Below, piece by piece: positions 45,425 to 58,349 of a DNA stretch of 64,000 nucleotides. Both the position numbers and the translations under genes were made by a program. A model generated the notes under the pieces. That model saw only the letters and a program-made list of their open reading frames with translations. It did not search any database and was not told the DNA's origin. The DNA comes from Diphasiastrum complanatum (lineage: Eukaryota > Streptophyta > Lycopodiopsida > Lycopodiales > Lycopodiaceae), in NCBI GenBank assembly GCA_029204225.1, contig CM055095.1, forward strand, positions 57,678,820 to 57,742,819. Direction: 5' to 3'. Numbering within the stretch: the stretch's first letter is position 1; every line of letters starts with the position of its first letter.

Positions 45425-46460
45425 CCACCCAGATTATTTCAATTTTGCATGAAGGCATGGGTGGTGGTCATTTTGCATCCGACATTACAGTTCGCAAATT
45501 CTTGCAATCAAGATGCTGGTGGCCAATGATTCATAAGGACACAAATGAGTACTTGAAGAAATGTGACGTGTGCCAAAGAGCTAGAAGACCGACAAGATTG
45601 AATTATGATCTTCTAAATCCAGTCCTAGCTCAAGCACCATTTGAAAGTGGAGATTGGACTATATTGGTCCAATCCATCCTACTGCAAGAAGTTCACAAGC
45701 CCGATATATTATCATGGCTACGAATTATCTCACCAAGTGGGTAGAAGCCAAGGTAGTGCAAACAGCTGACGCTCGAGCAACCACCAAGTTCTGTACGAAA
45801 ATATCATTGTGCGCTTCGAATGCCTAGTGGAGATAGTCAGTGATCGTGGAAGCCATTTTATCAATGAGACCATTAAAGTCCTGTTGGAGGAATTCTTTGT
45901 GATCCATCAATTCTCAGAACACTTTATTATCCTCACGGTAATGGGCAGGCAGAGTCATCCAATAAGATCTTGTGTAGCGTGATCCCAAAACCGTTGAAGC
46001 TAGCAAAATCTGATTGGGGGCACAAGCTACATGCTGCACTATGGGCATTCAAAGCAGCATACAAGGGAAGAATTGATCAAACACCCTTTCAATTGGTTTA
46101 TGGTCAGGATGCAGTACTGCCAGTAGAGTTCTTGGTGCCATCGTTACGGGTTGTCATAACACAGCACCTGGATGAATCCAAATCTCTGCAACTAAGCCAT
46201 GAAGGATTACACAAACTTTGCGAGACACGCATCTTGGCAGTACATGCACTAGCAACCGATAAATCACAACACATAGCATGGCATGATCACTGGTTACACA
46301 AGAAGGATCTTCGATCTAGAGACCTAGTCTTCATGTACAAAACTAAGGCAATCAAAGGAAAGTTGAAGTTCATAGGTGAAGGCCCGTATTGTGTCAAGCC
46401 TCAAATCCATTCAATAATGAGCATCTTGAAAAACCAGAACATAAGGCTCAAATTTCTGTT
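45425..46460 (+). pseudogene. Gypsy F integrase (right part)
   Basis: Zinc region LHEGMGGGHFASDITVRKFL and CDVCQRARRPTR. Core pieces in shifted frames: NYLTKWVEAK, IVSDRGSHFI (second catalytic Asp) and YPHGNGQAES (catalytic Glu region). Then KLHAALWAFKAAYKGRIDQT and PFQLVYGQDAVLPVEFLVPS, and the C-terminal LRSRDLVFMYKTKAIKGKL. Frameshifts occur at about 45740 and 45970. It is the continuation of the RNase H piece at 40450-40802. No chromodomain. It ends where the next copia LTR begins. Confidence 0.85.
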
Positions 46461-46968
46461 CTAGGGATCAAATAATTCAGGATCAAAGTTTTCAAAAAAT
46501 TTTGATACTGGATCGACTCGAAAAATTCTATATTTTTTGAGTCAGTATTTTTCGAGTCGATGTATATCTTTTGTACTTGTAAATTTCGATCCCGTCGGAC
46601 CAACGACTTCATGTTGACAGTCCGCCCACTTTGTACATGCATTAAATGTAATGAGGCAGTTGTAATAACTGCAACATAAGGTAGTTGTAGATATTTTGTA
46701 AGACATTATCCTAGAATCTTCATCAGAAAACTTTTTTTGATTTTAAGATTTATTCAAATATAGCCAACATTATCACGTTTAAACAATTGTAAGCTGAAGT
46801 TATCACTTCAAGCAATTGTACTCACTGTTTTGATATTAATGAAAGTGCAATCTTTCAATCAGTTCTACTACTTTCAATTTGAACGTTCTGCTGCTAATTG
46901 TGGTGTTTCTGATCTATGCACCAAGTTCGCTCCCACCAACTTCTGCTCATTCCCATTGATTTTCGACA
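46461..46968 (+). repeat. 5' LTR of copia E (left end uncertain)
   Basis: Ends TTTTCGACA just before the primer site. The 3' LTR starts TGTTGGAATTCGATG at 63986, but this start is not found here, so the LTR's first bases are lost or changed. It contains a 14-bp perfect inverted repeat ATCGACTCGAAAAA (46512-46525) with 46548-46561. Confidence 0.65.
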
Positions 46969-46980
46969 TGGTATCAGAGC
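46969..46980 (+). other. Primer-binding site of copia E
   Basis: TGGTATCAGAGC, perfect initiator-Met type. Confidence 0.9.
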
Positions 46981-47127
46981 GAACATTCTAGTAATCTGCT
47001 TCCAATGCGGATTATTAGTCTTGTTTCTATTAAGATGTTGCACTAGCAAGTGCGCGGCCAACAATATTTCAACATCGTTGCTTCTACCAATGATCTCGCT
47101 CAACCATAATAGATCAATCTTTTCTAA

Positions 47128-47990
47128 TTGAGAGACTCGATGGAGAGAATTATCATCTCTGGAAGTTCAAAATGAAGGTCATGCTATTAGCCAAAGAATT
47201 GTGGGATGTTGTTGATGGCACATAAGTCAAGCCAGAAGGTGATGCAGCCATTATCACCAAATGGAGACTGAGAGAATGCAAGGCATTTGCCATGATTACT
47301 CTCAACATCAAGGATACACAGATAATACACATACGGAATGCTCAGACAGCCAAGGATGCATGGGACATTCTAGCAATCCTGCATGATATCAGAGATGTTA
47401 CTTCCAAGTTACACTTGAGGAAGAATTTCTATAACTTGAAGATGTCTGAAGCAGAAAGTGTTATAAGTCATATCAACACTTTCAAAAAACTTATGGAGCA
47501 AATGGCTACAATTGGCTCAGTCATTGAAGATTCCGATGCTGTTATGGCTCTACTATCGAGTCTCCCTGAAGCCTATGAAAATTGGGTCATGATAATTTCG
47601 ACCTAGGAGCAAATTACTCTATCAAGAGCAATTTCGATGCTTCTACAAGAGGAAATCAGAAAAATCTACATCTTCCTTCGGCTCAGGAACGGATCCTCAT
47701 GCTCTATATTCCAAAAATCCAAAGTTCAAAAAAAAAGAAGAGTAGCATGCAGTCATGATCGAATTTTGACTCAAGCTCAAATTTTGGCTTTGGGTTGAAT
47801 TCTAGCTCAGGGTGAATTCTAACACTTCATCTTCCCAACCGAAGCAAAGATTATTTCTGCAGATACTGCAAGAGAACTAGACATGAGATCAAGGACTACA
47901 GAACTTTGAAATTCAATAATGAAAAGAAGAAGCAGTCCCAACGACAAGCAAATTTAGACTCAACTAGTTTTTCAATACAACAACAAGAGG
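47128..47990 (+). pseudogene. Copia E gag
   Basis: Reads RLDGENYHLWKFKMKVMLLA, ELWDVVDGT, a stop, DAAIITKWRLRECKAFAMIT, AKDAWDILAILHDIRDV and LSSLPEAYENWVMIIST: the UBN2-type copia gag. Stops at 47224 and 47605. The zinc knuckle at about 47855-47900 reads CRYCKRTRHEIKDY, with the last Cys replaced by Tyr. Confidence 0.85.
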
Positions 47991-48029
47991 AAGATGAGAC
48001 AGCCTTCATGACCAAGGATGGAGGACAAT

Positions 48030-49320
48030 AGGATATCAATTTTTGGTATCTTGATTCTGGAGCAACTCAACACATGACTCACTATCAAGACAGGTTCAAA
48101 AATTATAAATCTTTCACCCACTCTTGAGTCGTACAACTCGGAGACAACTCATCACATTCGATTCAAGGTGAGGGAATAGTCAGAATCGAATTTCAAAAGG
48201 GTGAAGTTCAGGTCGGAGGGTCCAATTCGATGCAAATGGTTGCACCATCCTTAACAAAACTCAAAAAATTCTAGCTTTCGGGAGAAGAAGTGGCGACGTC
48301 TACAAACTCAACAACTATTATTCTTAAAACAATCAAGCTCTTCACACTTCTACTTCTGATTCATCTAATATGCTTTGGCATTTCAGATTAGGCCATTTGA
48401 ATTTCAACAGTATTCAACAAATGTCGACTTAGAAACTAGTACAAGATCTACCTGCTGTTGGCAAGCCAACTTCTCCATGTGAAAGCTGTATAATCAACAA
48501 GCATGCAAGAAGTCCGTTCTTTTCAGACTTAATTCATACTTCCAAGGGCCTGTTCGATCTTATACATAGTGATATATGTGGCCTGATGCAGACTATTTCT
48601 AAAGGGGGAACTCTATACCTCCTAACCTTCATCGATGACTTCTTTCGAAGGACTGCAACCTACTTCTTGAAGAACAAATCAGAGGCATTCAAGTTCTTCA
48701 CACATTCAAGGCGTTTGTTGAAAATCAAACCCAGAGGAAGATTAAAACTCTACGCATAGATGGAGGGGGAGAATTTATCTCCACCAAATTTAAAGAGTTT
48801 TGTAAGGCCAACAGAATACATCAACGATTCACAACAAGCTACTCACCTCAGTTCAATGGTGTGGCTGAACGGAAGAATCGGACACTTATCGAAAGTGCCA
48901 AGAGAATGCTGGCCCATGCCTCTCTTCCAAAGAAATTTTGGACAGAAGCTGTTACTACAGCCACCTACCTACAAAATCGATCCATCACCAAAGCCTTGAA
49001 TGGCAAGACACCTTATGAGGTGTGGACAAGATCAAAACCATCACTCAAAAACATTAGAGTGTTTGGTTGCATCGCTTATGCTCAGATCCCTAAAGATCTC
49101 AAGAAGAAGTTGGATGACAAAAGCATAAAATCGATTTTTGTTGGCTACTCCCCAAATCACAAGGCATACAAGCTCTACAATTTGGAAACAGAAAAATCAT
49201 TCACGAGCCGAGATGTCATCTTTGTGGAAAATGGATTTATCAACCACAAGGGAAAAGCTCAAGAGGTTTATGATCCAGGTATAAAATTTTTTTCGATACA
49301 GGTATCGAAAAAGACAACAT
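48030..49320 (+). pseudogene. Copia E protease and integrase
   Basis: Protease FWYLDSGATQHMT at about 48045-48083. Pre-integrase LWHFRLGHLNFNSIQQMST with a Cys pair further on (PCESCIINKHARSP). Integrase core LIHSDICGLM, YLLTFIDDFFRR, a frameshift near 48705, RIDGGGEFISTKFKEFC, YSPQFNGVAERKNRTLIESA, RVFGCIAYAQIPKDLKKKLD and FVGYSPNHKAYKLYN. The DDE residues are all visible, the parts are in three frames. It ends beside a palindrome at 49289-49312. Confidence 0.88.
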
Positions 49321-49419
49321 GATCAAAAATCAAGAAATCAACATAAACTCGGAAAATGAGACGGAACCTCAACATGACGAATCACAACAGGGGATTGAGA
49401 CTCAACCAAGAAGATCAAA

Positions 49420-50355
49420 TCAACCAAGACAACCTCCATCCAGATTATGGACGATGTAACTTGCTACTTCATTCATGAACCAAACATAGTATCGAAGGCA
49501 ATGTCTACACCTGATGCTGATCAATGGAAAGCAGCGATGGACACTGAATTCGATTCTCTAATAGAGAATCAAATGTGGACAGTCACTGAGCCGCCAAAGG
49601 GAAGAAATCCAATTCCATGCAAATGGATATTCAAGGTGAAGTACGATGCTGAAGGAAGGCTAAATCGGTATAAAGCCAGGCTGGTCACCAAAGGCTTTAC
49701 CCAAATTTTAGATCTGGATTATTCCGATACATTCAGCCCAGTTATCAAGCATACTTTGATCTGTCTGTTACTCTCCTTTGCAGCCGCAATAGATCTCGAG
49801 GTCCATCAAATGGATGTCCAGACCGCCTTCCTCAATGGAACCATTGAAGAGGAAATCTTTATGTCACAACCGGAAGGATATGAGCTGAAGAATAAGCAAC
49901 ACCTTGTGTCAAAATTCACAAGGCACTTTATGGACTGAAATAGTCACCCGGGGCCTAGTTTCAGAAATCAACAAATTTTTTATAAAAAATGGTTTCATTC
50001 CAAACTCAACAGACTCGAATGTTTACTTCAAGTCGGTATCGAATTTCTTCTTCATCATCACTCTCTATGTGGATGATACACTATTATTCAGTAACAATCT
50101 GAATTTGATGAAGGAAACAAAATGCATGTTGGCCAAGGAGTACAAAATGACTGACATGGGGGTCCAGCCCACTATTATCTTGGAATCGAATTTTTTCGAA
50201 TTCGATCCAGGCGTCTGACTTTCATCAACCAACAGAGATATCTCACAAATGTGTTGGAAAAATATGGAATGACCAACTGCAAACCAAGTCTCTTTCCTCT
50301 AGACCCTGTATTGAAACTGTCAAAGGAACAATCTCCTCAAACAGAGGTAGCAAAT
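49420..50355 (+). pseudogene. Copia E reverse transcriptase
   Basis: Reads DQWKAAMDTEFDSLIENQMW, PCKWIFKVKYDAEGRLNRYK, LEVHQMDVQTAFLNGTIEEE; after a frameshift at about 49915 LYGLK, a stop, EINKFFIKNGF; then LYVDDTLLFSNNLN with the catalytic YVDD intact, and LTNVLEKYGMTNCKPS. It stops at 50355, the insertion point of the chromovirus. Confidence 0.9.
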
Positions 50356-50635
50356 TGTCATGCCCATGACTGGTCTCGGATAGCTTGTCCACGCTAGGGA
50401 CCGGTAGACCAACAACCTGTAAGTTAATTGTGACTATAAGGAAATTGGGGCCCTTATGTGTATATGGTCATAATTAATGGCTGTAGGCCTAAACACATGG
50501 TGGTGGAGTTGGTATGGGTCTATCAATGAGTCATTAGGGAACTGGATGACGTGGCCCAGATAGGCTGCAAAGGTGTCCAGTGAGGGCCTTGGAGGGTATA
50601 AGTATACCTGTTGGGCTCTCACTAGTGTATGCTTG
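50356..50635 (+). repeat. Chromovirus D 5' LTR, left part
   Basis: TGTCATGCCCATGACTGG.. matches 62781 onwards. It includes a TATA-like ggtataagtatacc (50595-50608). It breaks at ..gcttg where element C starts. Confidence 0.92.
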
Positions 50636-51480
<845 letters not shown>

Positions 51481-52520
51481 ATAGGGTCCATGGCCCAAAG
51501 TAGTGCCGATCCCTCGACACTAAGCTGCAACTGTCGTGAAGGGTGCTGTTGTTGGTTCTTTTATTGTTGGGACATGGGTGCTTCAGGAAAAGTGTGGATA
51601 AAATTTGCTTACGTAAAACCTGAGGCTTTACTGGATGATGGCGATCAGGCAAGAACTTGGACTTGCCAGATTTTCAATAATACCCATAAGGGCTGGTGGC
51701 TATTCCGGTAACCTTGTTCATTGACAATTGGGTAGTCGAGGTATGCCATCGGAGGATCCCAAGATAAATCTTGCTGATATAATGGATCCTCATAGATCGG
51801 CGCAACTGGTCCCAATGTCATGGACTCCCCCAAATCATAATGCGGATATGACGTGCTTGCTTGATGCTCTTGTCTGTCCAGGTATTCGAAGTATGCATCA
51901 ACCTGATGACTTTCCTCAGTAGTCAATATCATAGATCTAGGACAAGGCTTTGTCATTGTAGGTGCTGGTTCTTGCTGTACAATTGGCCGTTTTGGGCTTG
52001 GATTCCCTGGATTTGGCCTTTAACGAATGAATATACCCCGAATTGCGTTGATTTGGGGGTTTGTTGAATTGTGGAACAATTAGACTTTGGTTGAATCTTG
52101 CTCGTTGAGGGGCAATCATCAACTTTAGTCTTCTCTTGGTTATTGCACTTCCCCGTTGAAGGCTGCATGATGGCACTGTCCCTTGGATCTTGTGCTGAAT
52201 TGCCTTCAAGTTGCTCTGTTGACGCTAGTCTCCTTTGTAATTCATCACTAAGAATTCTTTGTAGTGATTGTGCCAAGAGACTTGGTAAAATCCGTTGGAC
52301 TTCGTCGGATGCCAATTTCTTGACTTCCTTAGTTCATGGGCGTGATGGATTCTACTATCTCTGTCTTCTGTGATGGTTTTACTTGTTTGCCCGAGGGTAT
52401 CTTTGCGTACTTTGGGACTTTTGCCAGATTGTCCTCTTCGTCACTTGTTTCATAACCCGGTGGCACTAGGATTTTTCTTTTGTAGTACATTCAAGGTAGA
52501 AGGGTTACCCCAAGAGCATG
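51481..52520 (-). pseudogene. Element C, region downstream of gag
   Basis: Minus-strand open frames at 51953-52315 (starts MASDEVQRILPSLLAQSLQR, Gln- and Ser-rich) and 51645-51956 (starts MTKPCPRSMILTTEESHQVD, Tyr- and Pro-rich). No known domain. They could be the C-terminal part of a long gag or remains of an accessory protein. Confidence 0.4.
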
Positions 52521-53560
52521 TCAGTCTACATAGGCCAAATGCCTCCTGGCTATTTGTGAATTTCTCATCGGGAAATCTTGGCATGGATGATTAACTCCGC
52601 ATTGTGAACACGAGGGATCAAATGTTGACGGATCCCCTCGGTGTGGACATTCAGCCCAACGGTGTTTTCCTCCACATCCATAGCACCTAACTGAGTGCAG
52701 TATGCCATCACCTCTAAGTTGGCATAACTGGTAACAAATTCCCCTTAGGATCTTCCACAAAATAGACTGGTAGGTTGTTATGGTCCTCCATTGAATGCGG
52801 TGACATGCAAGAGAATATAACCAAAACTTCTACCTTGCCACTATTTGTTGAAGAAACTCGTGATTTAGATGGATCAATCTGACATCCATCCTTCTAGTGA
52901 GCTGCTTGTTGGCTTGATTATGCTTTTGACCGTTGAACCACTGGATCTTGTTGTCGACAAGCCTATTGCTCTGTATTTTGTCCTTTTAACAAGCGCGGAT
53001 TCTTGATTGGACACCTGGTACATGGATGATCTCCAAAGCAGAAGGTACATTCATCCTTTTCAAGAAACTTAATAGAGCGAGCATAAGCTTGTTGATAGCT
53101 TGAACTGCAAGGTTCTTGGTCTTCCGTTGCACTTGATCTGCTTGACCTTGCTGCACTTTGTTGCCTTGCATGGGGTTCCATTCTTGTTGGATCATTGCTC
53201 GTTGTCGACCTTTGTTCCTCTGATTCCCCATCTGGATAGGGAAAATCCTTCTTCTCGAGTGAGATTTCCATCAAGGCAGCATCCTTACAAAGTTGTGCAA
53301 GCGACACATAGGATGCTAACTCTTCCATACCAGATCTGATCCTTTTGGGCACTCCGACATAGTATTTTGCCATGATGATCTGTTGGGGAATCGGGGGATC
53401 ATAATCCTTCACTAGATAGTAGATCCGATATGTGTAATCTCGGATTTTTTCAACAGGAAACTTTTTTAATTTTGATAATCCTACAAGGGCGGTCTCCATA
53501 CTTCAGCACTAGAATGTCGCAAAGTGGCTGGTTGGTGAATTGCTTCAAGGTTTGCTCAAT
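52521..53560 (-). pseudogene. Element C gag-like protein with three zinc knuckles
   Basis: Minus strand, high to low: VIEQTLKQFTNQPLCDIL (53450-53560), a frameshift, then 53499-52963 with KLKKFPVEKIRDYTYRIYYL, PPIPQQIIMAKYYVGVPKRI and ELASYVSLAQLCKDAALMEI, the pattern of a retrotransposon gag core. It continues with CTFCFGDHPCTRC; after stops a second frame (52760-52521) has CYGCGGKHRWAEC and CSQCGVNHPC. These knuckles have spacing C-x2-C-x3-H-x4-C (third incomplete) instead of the usual C-x2-C-x4-H-x4-C. A poly-C run and a T-run at 53579-53617 interrupt the N-terminal side. Probable role: capsid and RNA binding. Confidence 0.65.
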
Positions 53561-53578
53561 GACTCTGGTGTTCCAAAA

Positions 53579-53617
53579 CCCCCCCCCCCCCCCCCCCCCC
53601 GTTTTTTTTTTTTTTTT
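53579..53617. repeat. C22-G-T16 homopolymer pair
   Basis: 22 C, one G, 16 T. It disrupts the gag reading frame upstream. Lengths may be affected by sequencing error. Confidence 0.85.
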
Positions 53618-55934
53618 GTGGGAGATGGAGAAGATGAAAAAGAGAAGAGAATTGGTAAACGATGGATTAGTATGGATGAGAATAGAGACAGAAATGGATT
53701 TATCCAGCAGAGATGGAGATAGAAGATGGAATAGAGATGGGACAGAAGAATGATGGATGGATAGTGGTTGATGTGGAGGGAATTGATGGCTTGATCTGAG
53801 GTTCATTCACTTGATTCAGTTTAGGGATGTTGGATCCTGATGGATAATGTGACTGCAACCTAGATTTGACAAGATCTGATCAGTTTCAGCTGGCTAATAG
53901 TGTGATTTTAGTCCTTTTTCTTGGTTTTTCTTTTTTCTTTTCTTTGAGATTTCTTCAGATATGAGTGAATCTAACCTTCAACCTTTCTACAGTAGCTGTA
54001 TCAGGACCATTTCTAGACAATGTGAGTTCTGCAAGGGTTTTTGATGGACAGATTTGTCAGGATCTAGAAAAAACTCAGTTTTTGGGCACTTTTTGGCACT
54101 TTTTCTTGGACATTTTAAAATCTAACCATTAGATCTTCACAAAACTTTCATAGTAGCCTAGCTTGATCTATCTATAAAACTCTTTGCTAAGGCTACTTCC
54201 CAGCAGATCTCAAAAAATCATAGAAAAAGTCTATTTTTTTGGGTTTTTTTTGCAAAATTTTAAATTTTTCTAGGAAAAAACCCTTGCAGACTAGTATGCA
54301 CTTGTATCTCAGTGTGATTTAGCTGCTCACCAAGCTGCGAGAGTTACTTCCCAAGAAAACTCAAAAAATATTGAAAAAAGTGCATTCTTTTGGGGTTTTT
54401 TTGCAAAATTTTAAGATTTTCTGGGAACAAACCCTTGCAGACTGGTATGAACTTGTATCTCAGTCAGATTCAGCTGCTCACCAAGCTACAAGAGCTACTT
54501 CCCAAGGAAACTCAAAAAATCTTGAAAAAAGTGCATTTTTTTGGGGTTTTTTTTTGCAAAATTTTAAGATTTCTGGGAACAAACTCTCGCAGACTGGTAT
54601 TCACTTGTATCTAAGTCAGATTCAGCTTCTCACCAAGCTGCAAGAGTTACTTCACTAGGAAACTCAAAAAATCTTGAAAAACCTACATTTTTTTTGGAGT
54701 TTTTTTGTAAAATTTTAAGATTTTCTGGGAACAAACCCTTGCAGACTAGTATGCACTTGTATCTAAATCAGATTCAGCTGCTCACCAAGCCGAGAGAGCT
54801 ACTTCCCAAGGAAACTCAAAAAATCTTTAAAAAGTGTATTTTTTTTAGGGGTTTTTTGCAAAATTTTAAGATTTTCTAGGAACAAACCCTTGCAGACTGG
54901 TATGCACTTGTATCTTAGTCAGATTTAGCTGCTCACCATGCTGCAAGAGCTACTTCCCAAGGAAACTCAATAAATCTTGAAAAAATTGCATTTTTTTTGG
55001 GAATTTTTTGGCCAAATTTTGAGATTTTCTTGAAACTAATCTTTGCAGGCTGGTATATGCTTGTATCTGAGTCAGATCCACTCGCTTACCAAGCTGCGAG
55101 AGTTAGTTCCCAGGAAAACTCAAAAATTTGCTATCTGAGAAGATTCTAGGCACTTTTTGCTCTTGGGAATCGTCACAGGGGCAATTTTTTGGGATCTAAC
55201 TCTCGCATACTTCTTTGTGTCCTTGTCTCAGTGAGATGGAACTTCAGAGAGCTCTGCGAAGGTTACTTCCCAAGGAAACTCAAAAATTTGTTGTTTGAGA
55301 AGGTTCTAGGCCATTTTTTGCTCTTGGGGACCTTCACAGGGGCACGTTTTTTGGGATCTAACTCTCGCAGACTTCTCTGTGTCCTTGTCTTAGTGAGATG
55401 GAACTTTAGAGAGCTCTGCGAAGGTTAGTTTTGAGTTTTGAATTGTTTTTGGATTTTTACAAAGGACTTTTGAATTTTTTTGGGCTTTTCTCTGTTTTTT
55501 CAAAATCTAATGGAAACTAACCCTCGCAGGCTTCTAAGCAGGTCTGGGACAGTACCTTGGAGCTGCTGCCAGTCATGCGAAGGTTCATGCCCACTGGTTT
55601 TTGAGAAATCAAAATCTGAGGAGATTTTGTCTCTTTTTTTTCCCTCCAAAACAGATTTTGAGTTTTTTTTTTTTTTTTTTCTGATTTTTATGGATTTTAT
55701 GGATTAATGAAGGGATTGGGAGCTTGGATCTGATTCTCCCACTCCACATTTGCTCCCTACAGTTGAAACAAACAAAAATTCACAAAAAAATGACAAAAAC
55801 TAACACTACTCACACTATTCTACCCCTAAAATCCGATTTTTTTGGTAAAATTGAATGGTGAGAGAGAAGAAAGAGAGAGATAGAGGAAAAGAGGAAGAGA
55901 GTGAGAAAGCTATGCGACGAAACAAGTGTGTGGC
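53618..55934 (-). other. Element C leader with tandem array
   Basis: 2.3 kb between the primer-site candidate and gag, non-coding, dominated by tandem repeats at 54247-55600. Open frames here simply follow the repeats. Confidence 0.7.
54247..55600 (-). repeat. Tandem array, about 150-bp units, 8 or more copies
   Basis: Units share ttgcaaaattttaag, cccttgcagact, cttgtatct.agtcagatt, gctgctcaccaagctgc and gctacttcccaaggaaactc. Five regular units at 54247-55000 are followed by diverged units with a different first half (cacttttt.gctcttggg, cctcgcagac, gagctctgcgaaggtt). Confidence 0.85.
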
Positions 55935-55953
55935 GCTCTCCGCAAAGGTGCCA
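55935..55953 (-). other. Primer-binding-site candidate of element C
   Basis: The reverse complement is TGGCACCTTTGCGGAGAGC, one base from the LTR. It resembles the TGGCGCC-type primer sites of some plant gypsy lineages and is unlike the initiator-Met type of all other elements here. Confidence 0.5.
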
Positions 55954-55954
55954 C

Positions 55955-56060
55955 TGTTGTGTCGTCGATGTAGCATAGGGGTCCATTGATGGGAGCGACA
56001 ACCTCGCCTTCACCTGCATAGCAAGAATAGAGAGGGAGAGGAGAGAGAGGAGAAATAGAG

Positions 56061-56104
<44 letters not shown>

Positions 56105-56363
56105 CTTTTAGCTTTTTTATTTGCAACTTGACTTAGGGCCTCTAATGTCATTTTAGAGTTTTAAGCCCCTAGTCACTTATTCCTAGGAATTACAACTTGC
56201 AATTGTGCTGGATTGGGCTTACACGCGCAGTATGCCAGTGCCCTTGCACTTATTATCCTACTTACAATGTACTGTGGCATGGTCCACTAGGTAAGGCTTG
56301 GCCAACAGTATTTTAAGTGGTGGGCCCCACTTGTTTATTACTGTGCAGGAAATACCCACAACA
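55955..56363 (-). repeat. Element C LTR (5' LTR in element sense), deleted copy
   Basis: 409 bp; it matches both ends of the 845-bp copy but lacks its middle. The junction lies in a (GA)n tract (56066-56101). Confidence 0.85.
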
Positions 56364-56368
56364 ACTTG

Positions 56369-56554
56369 ATTTGTGATGAGTAGCTACATGCTGCTGGTGT
56401 GATTCCTCTTTCCATGACTTTGATTGATCCATAGCTTGGGGGCTAGATCCGTTCGATCTAGGTTTGGTTGGGTTGGTTTATCCACCACCTGTTCTTTTGT
56501 GTTGTTGCTTGTGATGGTATGCTTAGGCTAGAATCCTGTTGTGAGGACTTTATA
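56369..56554 (+). repeat. Chromovirus D 5' LTR, right part
   Basis: atttgtgatgag...gactttata, the continuation of the LTR after element C, matching 63090-63266. Confidence 0.9.
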
Positions 56555-56555
56555 T

Positions 56556-56568
56556 TGGTATCAAAGCC
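56556..56568 (+). other. Primer-binding site of chromovirus D
   Basis: TGGTATCAAAGCC, initiator-Met type with one mismatch. Confidence 0.85.
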
Positions 56569-57545
56569 AGTCTAAGCAGGATTTACCATTGAAAGTGCTG
56601 AGTGGAAATCTTGACGTTTCCTCGAGAATCCGATGGAGTAAGCAATAAACGGTGGAATTGTGGGATTTTCTTCTCGTTGGAAATTTTTTCGAATTGCAAT
56701 CGATTGTGTGGTAACTGCACTACCAGGATCATAATTGGTTCGTTTTTGTGTTTTTCGAATTGATTTCTTGGAAGGAATTTTGTGTCAATTTTGTTATTGC
56801 CGATTACTCTATAGTTGGGATTTCTGTGAAGCAACGGTTACTTTATTGGTTGCTAGATTCTTTCCTACAGTTTCTTGTTCTTCTTATGAATGGTTACTGT
56901 ATTTTAAATGCTGTCTATTGCCTGTTTGGAAGCCGGTTTGGTTTTAAATCGGTGGGAATAGTCTGTAATAGAAGCAAAAATACTCTAATTTGTTGGCTAT
57001 TGAGTGTTGGTGATGATTGAGAGGTTTGCATGGCTACTTACTGTGCAATCACAGACTTATGCTTCATTTTCCAGCAACCTAACAGTTTTTTTGTAGGGTT
57101 AGGAGCCTGTAAAGCCATTCTGGAGGATGGCTGGGTTCAGAATAAGTGGCTATTGGATAAAATAGTTGTAGTAACTTAAAAACTTAAGTTTTGTGGAAAT
57201 TTTGGCAGCATAACCTGTGTTTACCAAGCATAATGAGGGCAAACCTTGCAAATCTTGGATAGAAACTTTGCTAATGCATGAAACTAACAAGATAAAGCAA
57301 TAACAATCTGTAAAACGCTGGCAAAGCAAAGTGATCTGCAAGAAACAGCAAATGCTTTGGGTTCCAGGCTTCCTGCAAATAATGATTCAAAAACTAATCA
57401 GAAAACTCTGAAAACATGCTTTTTAATTCGTTTGATTGTTTCCTCCTGGGCACCCTGATGCCTGCACAAAGAAATCTTTGTAGTGGGGTGTAATAGGTGC
57501 CTTTCCACACATCTTCAACCCACCCATAATCGTTATCAGAGTGCA

Positions 57546-57709
<164 letters not shown>

Positions 57710-57805
57710 TCCAAACCCTTTGGAAACGGGTGTTGAAGCCCGAGAGGGGCGTGATGGGGAGGCCCGAGTGGCGTTGTGTTGTCGCCCGAGGGTAGGAGAG
57801 GATGG

Positions 57806-57808
<3 letters not shown>

Positions 57809-57856
<48 letters not shown>
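57809..57856. repeat. Poly-G run, 48 bp
   Basis: A G homopolymer flanked by gatggggagg and ttgggg. The length may be a sequencing or assembly artefact. Confidence 0.85.
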
Positions 57857-57858
<2 letters not shown>

Positions 57859-58349
57859 GGGGGGTTAGGTGGCATATGAACCCAAAGTTTTATTTCTAAA
57901 ACTTGATGTTATGCCATACTTAATTGAAGTTGGTGAGGACGGGGTAGGAGGATGACCATCATAGTTTTTTTTTTTTTTGAGTTTTTTGAAGGCTTGTGGT
58001 TTTTCGTTTTCAAAGTGGGGTTTTCAGTCTTTTGGAACTGATATTTTAATTTTTGCAGTATCATCTGAGTTAACAAGTTGATAATAGATTTACTTTGCAT
58101 TGACGGTTAATTCCAATTTTATTGCCAAAAGTACCCATTTGTCGATTCATTGGTATAATTTGAAAATAAAAGCACGTATGGTCTGTAAATTGGTTTTTTT
58201 AGACATTGCTTGGTTTAGCAACTTTTATACCCGTTATGAATGTGTTAACTGAACGAAATTGTTTTTTAATTTTCAGTTGGCAAAGAGATTGATACTAGTG
58301 AAAATTTGGAGGGGGGGCGCTACCGAGATTCACTCGGCATCACCAAGAA

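Noticed and set aside
51861-52594. Plus-strand genes in element C
   Set aside because: Opposite to gag and without domains; shadows of the minus-strand frames.
54247-55600. Coding tandem-repeat protein (frames at 54371-54879)
   Set aside because: The frames merely follow the 150-bp DNA repeat and run opposite to the sense strand of the element.
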